Shown: piece by piece, positions 1-7,606 of the stretch
How positions within the stretch are numbered: the first letter of the stretch is position 1
Layout: every line of letters begins with the position of its first letter
Source of the DNA: Streptomyces sp. SUK 48
GTDB lineage: Bacteria; Actinomycetota; Actinomycetes; Streptomycetales; Streptomycetaceae
Length of the DNA: 64,000 nucleotides
Assembly: GCF_009650765.1 (NCBI RefSeq)
Contig: NZ_CP045740.1
Location: forward strand, 3,131,001 to 3,195,000
Direction: 5' to 3'
The notes under the pieces: generated by a model
Database searches by the model: none
What the model saw: only the letters and a program-made list of their open reading frames with translations
Told to the model about the DNA's origin: nothing
Position numbers and translations under genes: made by a program

Positions 1-188
1 CGGGGGGCGGCGGGGGGTGCGGGATCGGGGGCGGGGGTGGGCGCCGGGTTGTTTTCGGGTGCCGGGCCGGTGGCGGGCGTCGGCTCGGGGGTGGTGGCCT
101 TCGCGGGGTCGGCGTCGTCGCCCGGAGCCGGTTCCGTCCCCCGGTCCTCCGGCCCCGGCCCGTTGCCCGGCCCGGTCTCCGTGTCCAT
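1..188 (-). CDS. 5' end of a Pro/Ala-rich protein (partial)
   Basis: Read on the minus strand, an ATG at 188 follows a GGGGGA stretch that can serve as a ribosome binding site and opens a frame without stops to the window edge. The 62 visible codons encode a Pro-, Ala-, Thr- and Asp-rich segment (MDTETGPGNG..., then PAPTPAPDPAPP) with strong third-position GC. This is the composition of a disordered cytoplasmic or linker N-terminus. The gene is divergent from the membrane protein starting at 269, with about 80 bases between them. The function cannot be told because the domain part lies outside the window. Confidence 0.5.
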   Translation of the reverse strand, partial: MDTETGPGNGPGPEDRGTEPAPGDDADPAKATTPEPTPATGPAPENNPAPTPAPDPAPPAAP

Positions 189-268
189 TCCGTCCCCCTG
201 TCCGCCTGGTCCCCCACCCGTCTCCGCCCCGCTCGCGGTGCGGCCTACTCCCCCATACGCTCCGAAAT

Positions 269-2149
269 GTGACGTCCTCCCTGTTCCGGGGCCGCCCCCG
301 ACGCGCCAAGGCGCACATACGGGTGCGGGTGACGCATGCCGTGCTGGGGGCCCTGGCGGGGGCCGGGTGGCTGATGCTGCCGTTGATGACGGTGGCCACC
401 CGCCGCCCGGTTCCCGCCACCTCCCCCGGAGCGGCGGCGCCGGGGCAGGGCGTCACCTCGGCCGCGGACTACGTGCTCCCGCTCATCGCCGTGGCCGCGG
501 CGGCGGTCATGGCGGCCTACGGCTACCTGCGCCGCGTCCGCCGGGCCCGGACCCGTACGACGCCGGGCACCACGCTGCCGGGACGCCCCGCACCCCCCAC
601 GGTCGCCGACGCCGAACGGCAGGCCCGGGTCGCGCTGGTGCTGGCCGACGACTGCGTACGGACGAGCCGCGAGGAACTGGGCTTCGCGCGGGAGAGATTC
701 GAGGCGGGGAAGGGCGGGGTGGGGCCGCGGGCCGGGGAGGCGGCGCGGGAGGCGCGGACCGGAGCGATACCCGTGGCCTCGGAGGAGAGAGCGCGCGCGG
801 CAGTCCCCGGAGCGGAGCCGGGCGACGGCGGCTTCGGGCACCCCCCGCCGGACGCCGGCGCGCGAAATCGGGCCGGCGCCGAGACCGGGGCGGAGACGGA
901 GGCGGCGGCCTTCGCCCGTGCCCTGCGCGGCGCCGAGGCCGAGTTGGTGGCGGCGTTCGCGCTGTGGCGGAGGTACGAGCGGGGGCTGCCCGGGGACGCG
1001 GGGGCGCGGCGGCAGGCGCTGGCCGGGATGGTCGGGCGGTGCGCGGAGGCGGGGCGGCGGCTGGACGCACAGGCGGCGGCCCTGGACCAGGTGCGGGGGC
1101 TGGAGGGACCGGGCGCCGGCGCGGCACTGGACGTGGCGGAGGGCAGGTTCCGGGGGCTGGCGGTACGCACGGTGGCCGCCCACGCGACCCTGGCGGCGCT
1201 GCGGGAGCGGTACGCGCCCTCGGCCGCGGAGCCCGTCACCGCCGCGGTCGAACAGGCCAAGGACCGCCTGCTGTTCGCCACCGCCCACCTCAACGCGGCC
1301 CGCCGGTCCCTCGACGCCGCCGACGGCGACGCGACGGCCCGGAACCTGCGCGCCGCCGAGGGCGCCGTGGCCCAGGCCGAGACCCTGGTGACCGGTGTGG
1401 AACGGCTCGCCGCCCGGCTGCGGGAGGCCGCGGCACTGGTACCGGCCGCTCTGACCGGCGCGGAGGCCGAGCTGGCGGCGGCCCGGCAGGGTCGTTCCCG
1501 CACCGCCCTGGCCACCGGCGAGCTGCACGCCCGGCTGACCCACGCGGACGCCGTACTGGCCGCCGTACGGGAGGAGTCGACCGGTGCCCTCCCGTACGAC
1601 CCGCTGGACGCGCTGCGCCGGATCACCCGTGCCGTCGACCGCCTGGACGTGGGCCGCTCCGGCGTCCTGGGCACGGCGGCGTTCCTCGTCGCCCGCACCG
1701 CGCTGGAGACGGCCGACGACTTCGTCACGGTGCACCGCGGCGCCGTCGGCCCGGGGGCCCGCGCCCTGCTGTCGGAGGCGGCCCGCGCGCTCGCCGGCGG
1801 TGCCGGCACCGCCTTCGACGCCGACACCGCCGCCCGCCAGGCGCGTGAGCTGGCCGAACGCGATGTCCGCGCGCACGGCACCCCCTACCCCGACACCCCC
1901 ACGACCGGTCTGCCCGGCGCCGTCCTCGGCGGCATCCTCCTCGCCGAGGACCCCGACGGCGGCCCCCGGCCACGTTCGGAGGCCCGGCGACGCGGGGGCG
2001 AAGACATATGCGGGCGCCCGCGTGACGCCACGCGTAAGGGCCTGTCAGAACAGGCTGAGCAGGGCCTCCGCCGGGTCCGTGAGGACCGCCTCCGCGCCCG
2101 GCAGCGGCAACTCGAACCACACCGTCTTCCCCCGGGGCGTCCGCCGTGA
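269..2149 (+). CDS. Membrane-anchored coiled-coil protein, TPM-family C-terminal half
   Basis: I chose the GTG at 269; GTG codons at 323 and 329 are alternatives just before the first hydrophobic stretch. About residues 23-45 and 60-80 look like membrane segments, the second ending in a basic YLRRVRRARTR anchor. The rest is Ala/Arg/Glu-rich and predicted coiled coil. The segment near the end (DDFVTVHRGAVGPGARALLSEA, then ARELAERDV) resembles the helical part that follows the TPM domain in actinobacterial TPM (TLP18.3/MOLO-1) proteins; the TPM domain itself is absent. The C-terminus overlaps the opposite-strand phosphatase gene by about 105 bases and reads Arg-rich. A different frame would give the expected FGGPATRGRR tail and stop at 2025, so a one-base frameshift is suspected near 1963. 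The role is unknown. Confidence 0.55.
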   Translation: MTSSLFRGRPRRAKAHIRVRVTHAVLGALAGAGWLMLPLMTVATRRPVPATSPGAAAPGQGVTSAADYVLPLIAVAAAAVMAAYGYLRRVRRARTRTTPGTTLPGRPAPPTVADAERQARVALVLADDCVRTSREELGFARERFEAGKGGVGPRAGEAAREARTGAIPVASEERARAAVPGAEPGDGGFGHPPPDAGARNRAGAETGAETEAAAFARALRGAEAELVAAFALWRRYERGLPGDAGARRQALAGMVGRCAEAGRRLDAQAAALDQVRGLEGPGAGAALDVAEGRFRGLAVRTVAAHATLAALRERYAPSAAEPVTAAVEQAKDRLLFATAHLNAARRSLDAADGDATARNLRAAEGAVAQAETLVTGVERLAARLREAAALVPAALTGAEAELAAARQGRSRTALATGELHARLTHADAVLAAVREESTGALPYDPLDALRRITRAVDRLDVGRSGVLGTAAFLVARTALETADDFVTVHRGAVGPGARALLSEAARALAGGAGTAFDADTAARQARELAERDVRAHGTPYPDTPTTGLPGAVLGGILLAEDPDGGPRPRSEARRRGGEDICGRPRDATRKGLSEQAEQGLRRVREDRLRARQRQLEPHRLPPGRPP

Positions 2150-4633
2150 GCCCCATGCCGCGCTGAGCAACTGCACCAGTTGCAGCCCCCGTCCGCCCTC
2201 GTCCGTGTCCCGGGCCCGCCGGCGCCGGGGCTGCACGAGCCCGCCGTCCCAGACCTCGCACACCAGCGTGCGGTCCAGCAGCAGCCGTAGCCTGATCTCC
2301 CCCTCGCCGTACCGCAGCGCGTTCGTCACCAGCTCGCTGACCAGCAGCTCCGTCGTGTCGACCAGCGCTTCGAGGCCCCAGTCGAGCAACCGCGCGCGGG
2401 CGTGCTCCCGCGCCCGCCCCACGCTCCGCGGCTCCCGCGGCAGCGTCCAGTCGCCGACGGAGTCCGCCGGCAGCCCCTGCACCCGGGCCATCAGCAGCGC
2501 GATGTCGTCCTCGCCGTGGTGCGTGTCGAGCGTGCTGAGCACGTGGTCGCAGACATCCTCCAGCGGCCGCGCCGGATCGGTGAGCGCGCCGACGAACGCG
2601 TGCAGCCCCTCGTCCAGCGGGTGGTCCCGGGACTCCACCAGACCGTCCGTGTACAGCGCGAGCAGCGCGCCCTCGGGCAGCTCGACCTCCACCTCCTCGA
2701 AGGGCTCGCCCCCCACCCCGAGCGGCATCCCGGGCGGCACGTCCAGCATCAGCGCGGGCTCACCCGGTTCCACCAGCACCGGCGGCAGATGACCGGCGTT
2801 GGCGAACGTACATCGCCGGGTCACCGAGTCGTACACGGCGTACACGCAGGTCGCGAGGTACACCTCGGACAGGTCCGCGTCCCTGGGCTGCCGCGCCGTG
2901 CGCGTCGCCTGCTGCACACCGCCCGGCGTGCCGAGCCCGCGCGCGATCTCGTCCAACGCGGAGAGAACCTCGGCCGGTTCGAGATCGAGCAGCGCCAAGG
3001 TCCGTACGGCTGTGCGCAGTTCACCCATCGCGACCGCCGCCCGCAGTCCGCGCCCCATCACGTCGCCCACCACCAACGCCGTGCGGTGGCCGGGCAGTTC
3101 GATGACGTCGAACCAGTCGCCGCCGACCTCGGTCGCCGCGTTGCCGGGCAGATAGCGGCAGGCGATGTCCAGCCCGGACGCCTCGGGGTCGCCCGGCGGC
3201 AGCAGCGAGCGCTGGAGGATCAGCGCGCGTTCGTGCTCCCGGCGGTACAGCCGCGCGTTGTCGATGCAGACCGCGGCGCGCGCGGCGAGTTCCACCGCGA
3301 GGTCCCGGTCCCGCTCCCCGAACGGCTCGCTGCCCTTGGTCCGCGCGAACCGTACGAGTCCCACCACCGTGTCGTGCGCCACCATCGGCACGGCCAGCGT
3401 GGACTGCACGAGGCTCCCCTCCTCGGCCGGCACCGCCCGCGGCCGCGCGGTGCGCAGGGCATCCGCGCAGGGGGAGTTGAAGGGGAAGTGGTGTACGGCG
3501 CCGACCTTGACGGTCTCGGCGACCCGGCCCACCGGCGCGTCCGCGACCGCGCTGGCGATGGCGACCCGGCGCAGCTCCGCGCTGCCGTCGGCCATCCCGG
3601 GCGGGGTCTCGTCGCCGGTCAGCAGCCCCTGGTAGAGGTCGACGGTGGCGAGGTCGCAGAAGCCGGGGACGACGACGTCGAGGAGTTCGCGCGCCGTGGT
3701 CTCCAGGTCGAGCGAGTTGCCGATCCGCGCCCCGGCCTCGTTGAGCAGCGCCAGGTTGCGCCGGGCCGCGGCGGCCTCGCGGGCGGCGGCGCGGCGGGAG
3801 GTGACGTCGGTGGCGAGCCAGGCGACGCCGATGGGCCGACCGCTGCCGCTGTGCACGCGATAGAGGTTGACCGACCAGTGCCGGCGCTCCTCGGACCCCG
3901 GGACATGGCCGGTGACATGCATGTCGGTGACGGGGTCGCCGCTCTCCAGCACCCGCCGCAGCGTCGCCGAGACCCGCTCGGCCTCGCCGCGCGGCAGATA
4001 GTCGGACACGCCCTTGCCGCGGTGGTCGTCCGGGGTGCCGCCGAAGACGTTGGCGAACCGCTGGTTCACGCGGCGTACCCGCAGGTCGAAGTCGAGCAGC
4101 AGGAAACCGAAGGGGGATTGTCCGAATATCGCCTGGGACGCGGCGAGATCGGTCTCGATCCTGCGCAGCGTGCGGACGTCCACGACGATGCAGACGGCGG
4201 CGTTCTCGCCCTCCGCGGTCCGGGTCGGCATCACATAGACCTCGGCCAGCCCGTCCGAACCGCGCCCGCCCTGGGGCGGATCCGGCATCCGGAAGGGCAC
4301 GACCCCGGTCCACTCCCGCCCGTCGAGGATCTCGGCCATCTTGCGCTGGCCCTGTTCCCGCAGGTCGGGGTCGATGAACGCCTCGATGGGGTCCATGCCG
4401 ACGGCGCGCGAGGCCGGAATGCCGAAGAGCTGTTCGGCGCGCAGGCTCCACTGGTCCACCAGACCGCCGGGTCCGATGGAGAAGGAGGCCACCTTTATGT
4501 AGTCGTACATGGAGCCGGGCGGACTGCTCTGCCACAGGGCGCCACCGGTCGCCGCCGCACCCGCGGCGGTCTGGTCCCTCGCGCCGTCCGACGGGTCCTC
4601 GGACTCCGTGGCCTTCGCTGGTATCTCGCTCAC
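2045..4633 (-). CDS. PAS-PAS-GAF SpoIIE-type PP2C phosphatase with HATPase tail
   Basis: The start is a GTG at 4633 preceded by GGAGGGG nine bases upstream, giving 862 residues. In order there are two PAS-like segments (about 45-160 and 165-280), a GAF domain (about 295-465), a SpoIIE/PP2C metal-dependent Ser/Thr phosphatase (about 475-700, with GGDWFDV and VVGDVMGRG metal-binding motifs and a DDIALL motif), and a HATPase_c anti-sigma-like domain (about 720-855, ELVTNALRYG and DEGGRGLQLV). Such multidomain proteins dephosphorylate anti-sigma antagonists in partner-switching circuits in response to signals sensed by PAS/GAF. No membrane segment is seen, so it should be cytoplasmic. A second, shorter relative lies at 23771-25879 and a stand-alone ATPase of the same HATPase type follows at 4952. 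The partner proteins are not identifiable here. Confidence 0.9.
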   Translation of the reverse strand: MSEIPAKATESEDPSDGARDQTAAGAAATGGALWQSSPPGSMYDYIKVASFSIGPGGLVDQWSLRAEQLFGIPASRAVGMDPIEAFIDPDLREQGQRKMAEILDGREWTGVVPFRMPDPPQGGRGSDGLAEVYVMPTRTAEGENAAVCIVVDVRTLRRIETDLAASQAIFGQSPFGFLLLDFDLRVRRVNQRFANVFGGTPDDHRGKGVSDYLPRGEAERVSATLRRVLESGDPVTDMHVTGHVPGSEERRHWSVNLYRVHSGSGRPIGVAWLATDVTSRRAAAREAAAARRNLALLNEAGARIGNSLDLETTARELLDVVVPGFCDLATVDLYQGLLTGDETPPGMADGSAELRRVAIASAVADAPVGRVAETVKVGAVHHFPFNSPCADALRTARPRAVPAEEGSLVQSTLAVPMVAHDTVVGLVRFARTKGSEPFGERDRDLAVELAARAAVCIDNARLYRREHERALILQRSLLPPGDPEASGLDIACRYLPGNAATEVGGDWFDVIELPGHRTALVVGDVMGRGLRAAVAMGELRTAVRTLALLDLEPAEVLSALDEIARGLGTPGGVQQATRTARQPRDADLSEVYLATCVYAVYDSVTRRCTFANAGHLPPVLVEPGEPALMLDVPPGMPLGVGGEPFEEVEVELPEGALLALYTDGLVESRDHPLDEGLHAFVGALTDPARPLEDVCDHVLSTLDTHHGEDDIALLMARVQGLPADSVGDWTLPREPRSVGRAREHARARLLDWGLEALVDTTELLVSELVTNALRYGEGEIRLRLLLDRTLVCEVWDGGLVQPRRRRARDTDEGGRGLQLVQLLSAAWGSRRTPRGKTVWFELPLPGAEAVLTDPAEALLSLF

Positions 4634-4951
4634 GCGAACCGTCCCCTCCAGCTCACCGCGCCCGGCACCGGTCACCGGGGGCGGCTGCCCGCAGTATCCA
4701 GTACTACGGCGCCGCGCGACACGGTGTTCACGATCACAGCTCGGTCCAGACGTTTTTCGGACCGCTCCGCGACAACACTTCCACTCTTCTAACCAGGGAA
4801 CACGGCCTCGAATCACACACTCCGGGCCTGTCCGCGAGCCGGGGTCACACGGCGGGCCGTACGGCGGTCCACGTACACCCCCCTCCGCCCCCTCGGGCGC
4901 CCCTGCCTCACCCCGGGCACCCCCGCGCCACCCCAGTGCGCCCCCGGTCCG
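4634..4951. other. Intergenic region upstream of the PAS/PP2C gene
   Basis: These 318 bases separate two minus-strand genes. No open frame with coding character was found. The stretch must hold the promoter of the phosphatase gene, but I see no convincing -35/-10 pair; a GGATACT on the minus strand near 4695 is the only weak -10 candidate. Confidence 0.5.
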
Positions 4952-5359
4952 TCATCCGGGCACCGCCAGCTCGAACCAGACGGTCTTTCCGCTCGCGCCG
5001 GGCCGGGTGCCCCAGCGGCGCGAGGACCCCGCGAGCAGCTGGAGGCCGCGCCCGCTCTCGTCCTCGGGCCGGGCGATCCGCTCGCGCGGCGGATCGGGGA
5101 GCGGGTCGGAGACCTCGACCAGCAGGGGGTCGTCGGCGCCGGCCGGCCGTACGAGCCGTACGCCGATGGGGCCGGTGGCGTAGCGCAGCGAGTTGGTGAC
5201 CAGCTCGCTCACCAGCAGCGCGGCGAGATCGGCGACACAGTCGAGGTCCCAGCCGTGCAACTGGCCGCGGACCGCGGTCCGGGCGCTGCGCACGGCGCCC
5301 GGTTCCGCGGGGAAGGTCCACGCGGCGCAGTCGCCATCGGTGTCGATCACGCCGATCAC
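4952..5359 (-). CDS. Stand-alone anti-sigma-factor-like ATP-binding protein
   Basis: The 135-residue protein is essentially one HATPase_c (GHKL) domain of the RsbW/SpoIIAB type. ELVTNSLRYATGP carries the N-box Asn, ESGRGLQLLAG is the G-box, and GKTVWFEL closes the fold. The family binds ATP and, in some members, phosphorylates or sequesters anti-sigma antagonists and sigma factors. Streptomyces have many such orphan copies with unknown partners. The start is a GTG at 5359 (another GTG three codons on). A sigma-B-like promoter lies about 45 bases upstream. The C-terminal part closely resembles the tail of the phosphatase encoded next door, suggesting a shared circuit; that is inference. Confidence 0.85.
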   Translation of the reverse strand: MIGVIDTDGDCAAWTFPAEPGAVRSARTAVRGQLHGWDLDCVADLAALLVSELVTNSLRYATGPIGVRLVRPAGADDPLLVEVSDPLPDPPRERIARPEDESGRGLQLLAGSSRRWGTRPGASGKTVWFELAVPG

Positions 5360-5403
5360 TTCCCAGGCCGCGAGCTGTCCGGTTTCGTGGGGTTAATTGG
5401 CCC

Positions 5404-5428
5404 ATACCCGATAAGCGGTGGCCAATAC
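5404..5428 (-). promoter_or_regulatory. Candidate sigma-B-type promoter of the orphan ATPase gene
   Basis: On the minus strand GTAT (5428-5425) is followed by 15 bases and GGGTAT (5409-5404), matching the known streptomycete sigma-B pattern GNNT-N14-16-GGGTAY. Transcription would begin about 38 bases before the GTG at 5359. This is a pattern match only. Confidence 0.4.
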
Positions 5429-5532
5429 CGTCCGGACGGCGGGCGTGTGGGTCGAACGGCGTACCCGGGCCGGTACGGCAGGGCCGGACAGCGGCATCGG
5501 ACCGCCGGACGGGGCATCGGACGAGGCCCGGC

Positions 5533-5952
5533 TCAGCGCGCCCCCGCCCCCATCCGCTCGGCGACCTCGCGCACCGCCGGCACATCCTGTTCCAGCCACG
5601 GCACGTCCCACAGCCGCGCCGGGGCCAGCCAGCGCAGTTCGTCGTGGTCCTGGAGGGGCCGGGGCGCGGGCGAGCCGGGGCGCAGCCGAACGGTCCACAC
5701 CCACAGGACGTACGGCTCCCGCAGGGGCCATGCGCCGGGGACGCGTTCCACGGTCTCGGCGTCGACGCCGAGTTCCTCGCGCAGTTCGCGCACCAGGGCG
5801 TCCTCGGGCCGCTCTCCTCGCTCGACCTTGCCGCCGGGCAACTCCCAGCGTCCGGCCAGGTCGGCGGGCGCGCTGCGGCGCGCGGCCAGCAGGCGGCCGC
5901 CGTCGAGCAGGGCGGCGCCGACCACCACGGTCCGTTCGGTCTCGGGCGTCAT
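5533..5952 (-). CDS. Nudix hydrolase, MutT-like
   Basis: The 139-residue protein contains a complete Nudix box: WELPGGKVERGE followed by RELREELGV, fitting GX5EX7REUXEEXGU with all metal-binding glutamates. The N-terminal strand VVVGAALLDGGRLLAARR is typical of MutT/8-oxo-dGTPase-like members. The family cleaves nucleoside diphosphates linked to another group X using Mg2+. The exact substrate cannot be read from the sequence; 8-oxo-dGTP or a related damaged nucleotide is a reasonable guess. The gene stands alone between the ATPase and the SPOR gene on the same strand. The length is normal for MutT. Confidence 0.92.
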   Translation of the reverse strand: MTPETERTVVVGAALLDGGRLLAARRSAPADLAGRWELPGGKVERGERPEDALVRELREELGVDAETVERVPGAWPLREPYVLWVWTVRLRPGSPAPRPLQDHDELRWLAPARLWDVPWLEQDVPAVREVAERMGAGAR

Positions 5953-6021
5953 GGAGCGGAGCCTACGGGAGGCTCCGGGGCGCGCGGCGCCACGCCGTCC
6001 GCCCTCCGCGCACCCGGCAGG

Positions 6022-6213
6022 TCAGCCGCGGCCGCCGTCCCCGTTCTGCCCGAGCCGCTCGACCGTGTAGAGCTGCTTGGGCCCGAGGTTCTCGAAGCTG
6101 TCGGCGATCTTCTGCGCCTCGGCCTCGGTCGCGTACCGGCCGACGCGGTAGCGATTGCCGTTGTCGTCCCGCCGTATGACGCTCCAGGGCAGGGAAGCCG
6201 TGCCCTCACTCAT
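6022..6213 (-). CDS. Small SPOR-domain protein
   Basis: I place the start at the ATG at 6213 because GGAG lies seven bases upstream, giving 63 residues; the frame stays open further upstream but reads as non-coding. The sequence TASLPWSVIRRDDNGNRYRVGRYATEAEAQKIADSFE is the conserved small SPOR-like protein of Streptomyces. It has the aromatic YRVGRYAT strand and the following helix, and ends KQLYTVERLGQ. SPOR domains bind denuded peptidoglycan glycans, but these tiny versions lack a signal peptide or membrane anchor, so the true role is unknown. It is encoded alone. Confidence 0.8.
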   Translation of the reverse strand: MSEGTASLPWSVIRRDDNGNRYRVGRYATEAEAQKIADSFENLGPKQLYTVERLGQNGDGGRG

Positions 6214-6593
6214 GATCCGCTCCGCCCCCATCGCGCCCTTCACCCTCTCCGGCATCACGGGACCCCCATCCCGTCCCGGGCCCTTGCCGGGCCCCGCCCA
6301 AGGAAACCGCACTCCGCATATGCCCGAGCGTACGCCCAACCTTTACTCAGCGAATACGCCTTTTCACAAAGAGGTACGCAACCCGCCAGACCGGCGGGGG
6401 CGCGCACGAACGAATGCGCCCTGGGCGCGCGCATCGGGCACACCCCAGGAAAACGGGCACCCACCTGCGAGAACGCCCGGATCGTGGCAGCACCCGCGCC
6501 GCGCGGGGAACGCCACAACCGGCGCACCCGCCTCCCGCACGAGCCCGCGATGTGCGCTACGTCACTCCGCGACCGGCGGGCGGTGTACGGCCC
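6214..6593. other. Intergenic region, no gene recognised
   Basis: The 380 bases lie between the SPOR gene start and the 3' end of the gntR-type gene. The part near 6315-6390 is unusually AT-rich for this window (CTTTTCACAAAG and flanks) and could carry the SPOR gene promoter on the minus strand, with TTGTGA as a possible -35. No coding frame, RNA gene or clear terminator was identified. Confidence 0.4.
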
Positions 6594-7346
6594 TCACCGC
6601 ACCGGCAGGTGATACGCCACCCGGTACCGGTCCGCCGGAATGACCACGTCCGCGGTCTCCACCGGCCGCCCGGAGGCGTAGTAGGTGCGCTGCACGACCA
6701 GGACGACATGGCCGGGGACGCCCCCGAGGAGATGCAGCTCCTCGGCGAGACCGGGGCGGGCGCCGACCTCCTCGGTCACGTTGTCCACGATCACGTCGAT
6801 GGCGCGCATGCGCTCGACCACGCCCATCCCGCCGAGCGGACCCTCCTCGGGCAGCATCACCGGGGTGCGGCCGGTGACGGCGAGGGGCTCCCAGGAGGTG
6901 GAGAGCATCATCGGCTCACCGGCCTCACGGAAGAGGTACTTGGTGCGCATGACCCGCTCGCCGATCTCGATCCCGAGCCGCTCGGCGATCGCGGCACCGG
7001 CCTCGGCCTGCCGGCTGCGGGACTCCCAGCTGCCGCGCACCGCGGCGTCGGCCTGCTCCTGCCGGAAGGGGGTGGCGCCGCCGCTGGGGCGGTAGCCGGA
7101 GCGGGACACCCGGCGCGGCACGGGCCGTTCGCGCACATACGTCCCCGAGCCGGAGCGGCCCTCGACCAGACCCTCGGCCATCAGGACCTTGCGGGCCTCC
7201 AGGGCGACGGTGTCCGAGACGCCGTACTCCTCGCGGATGCGGGCCTGCGAGGGGAGCCGGGTGTGGGGCGGCAGTGAACCGTCGACGATCTTCTTGCGGA
7301 GATCACCCGCGACACGCAGATACGCCGGCTGCTCACCGAAAGTCAC
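6594..7346 (-). CDS. GntR/HutC-family transcriptional regulator
   Basis: The 250-residue protein has an N-terminal winged helix (about 8-72: YLRVAGDLRKKIVDGSLPPH, LPSQARIREEYGVS, GSGTYV) and a C-terminal UTRA ligand-binding domain (about 95-245, ending DVVIPADRYRVAYHLPVR). The family represses catabolic or transport genes and is released by a small effector, often a sugar phosphate or amino acid derivative. The GTG at 7346 has GGGAG six bases upstream. It is divergent from the serpin-like gene, and a HutC-type half operator overlaps its own probable -10, suggesting autorepression. No obvious target operon is adjacent, so the ligand is unknown. Confidence 0.9.
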   Translation of the reverse strand: MTFGEQPAYLRVAGDLRKKIVDGSLPPHTRLPSQARIREEYGVSDTVALEARKVLMAEGLVEGRSGSGTYVRERPVPRRVSRSGYRPSGGATPFRQEQADAAVRGSWESRSRQAEAGAAIAERLGIEIGERVMRTKYLFREAGEPMMLSTSWEPLAVTGRTPVMLPEEGPLGGMGVVERMRAIDVIVDNVTEEVGARPGLAEELHLLGGVPGHVVLVVQRTYYASGRPVETADVVIPADRYRVAYHLPVR

Positions 7347-7362
7347 TGGCCGCTCCCATCAG

Positions 7363-7395
7363 ATTGTACAGACAGCAACAGCGTGGCAACCGTGG
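7363..7395 (-). promoter_or_regulatory. Candidate promoter and HutC-type operator of the gntR gene
   Basis: On the minus strand a TACAAT -10-like hexamer covers 7368-7363, and on the plus strand GTACAGAC (7366-7373) matches seven of eight positions of the HutC-subfamily core GTMTAKAC. The overlap of operator and -10 about 20 bases before the gene fits autorepression. The -35 (TTGCCA, spacer 15) is weak. Confidence 0.35.
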
Positions 7396-7606
7396 GTTGA
7401 GCCGTGCAAGCAAAGGCCAGAGATTCACTCGAAGTGATTACATCTGGGCGGGCAAGCCCCCACCCAGCACTTTCTCCCCCACCCGCACCCCCCTTCACAC
7501 CTGCCGGGCGACCCGGACAACTCCGGCCGCCCGAACGGCAGTCCGGGAACACCGGTACCGTGCCTCTTACGACTTGTCGCAGGTAAGCGGGACACAGGGG
7601 GCGGAA

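Noticed and set aside
2402..4792. A 796-codon plus-strand frame opposite the PAS/PP2C gene
   Set aside because: Low-complexity His/Arg/Gly shadow; the opposite strand has clear domains and a ribosome binding site.
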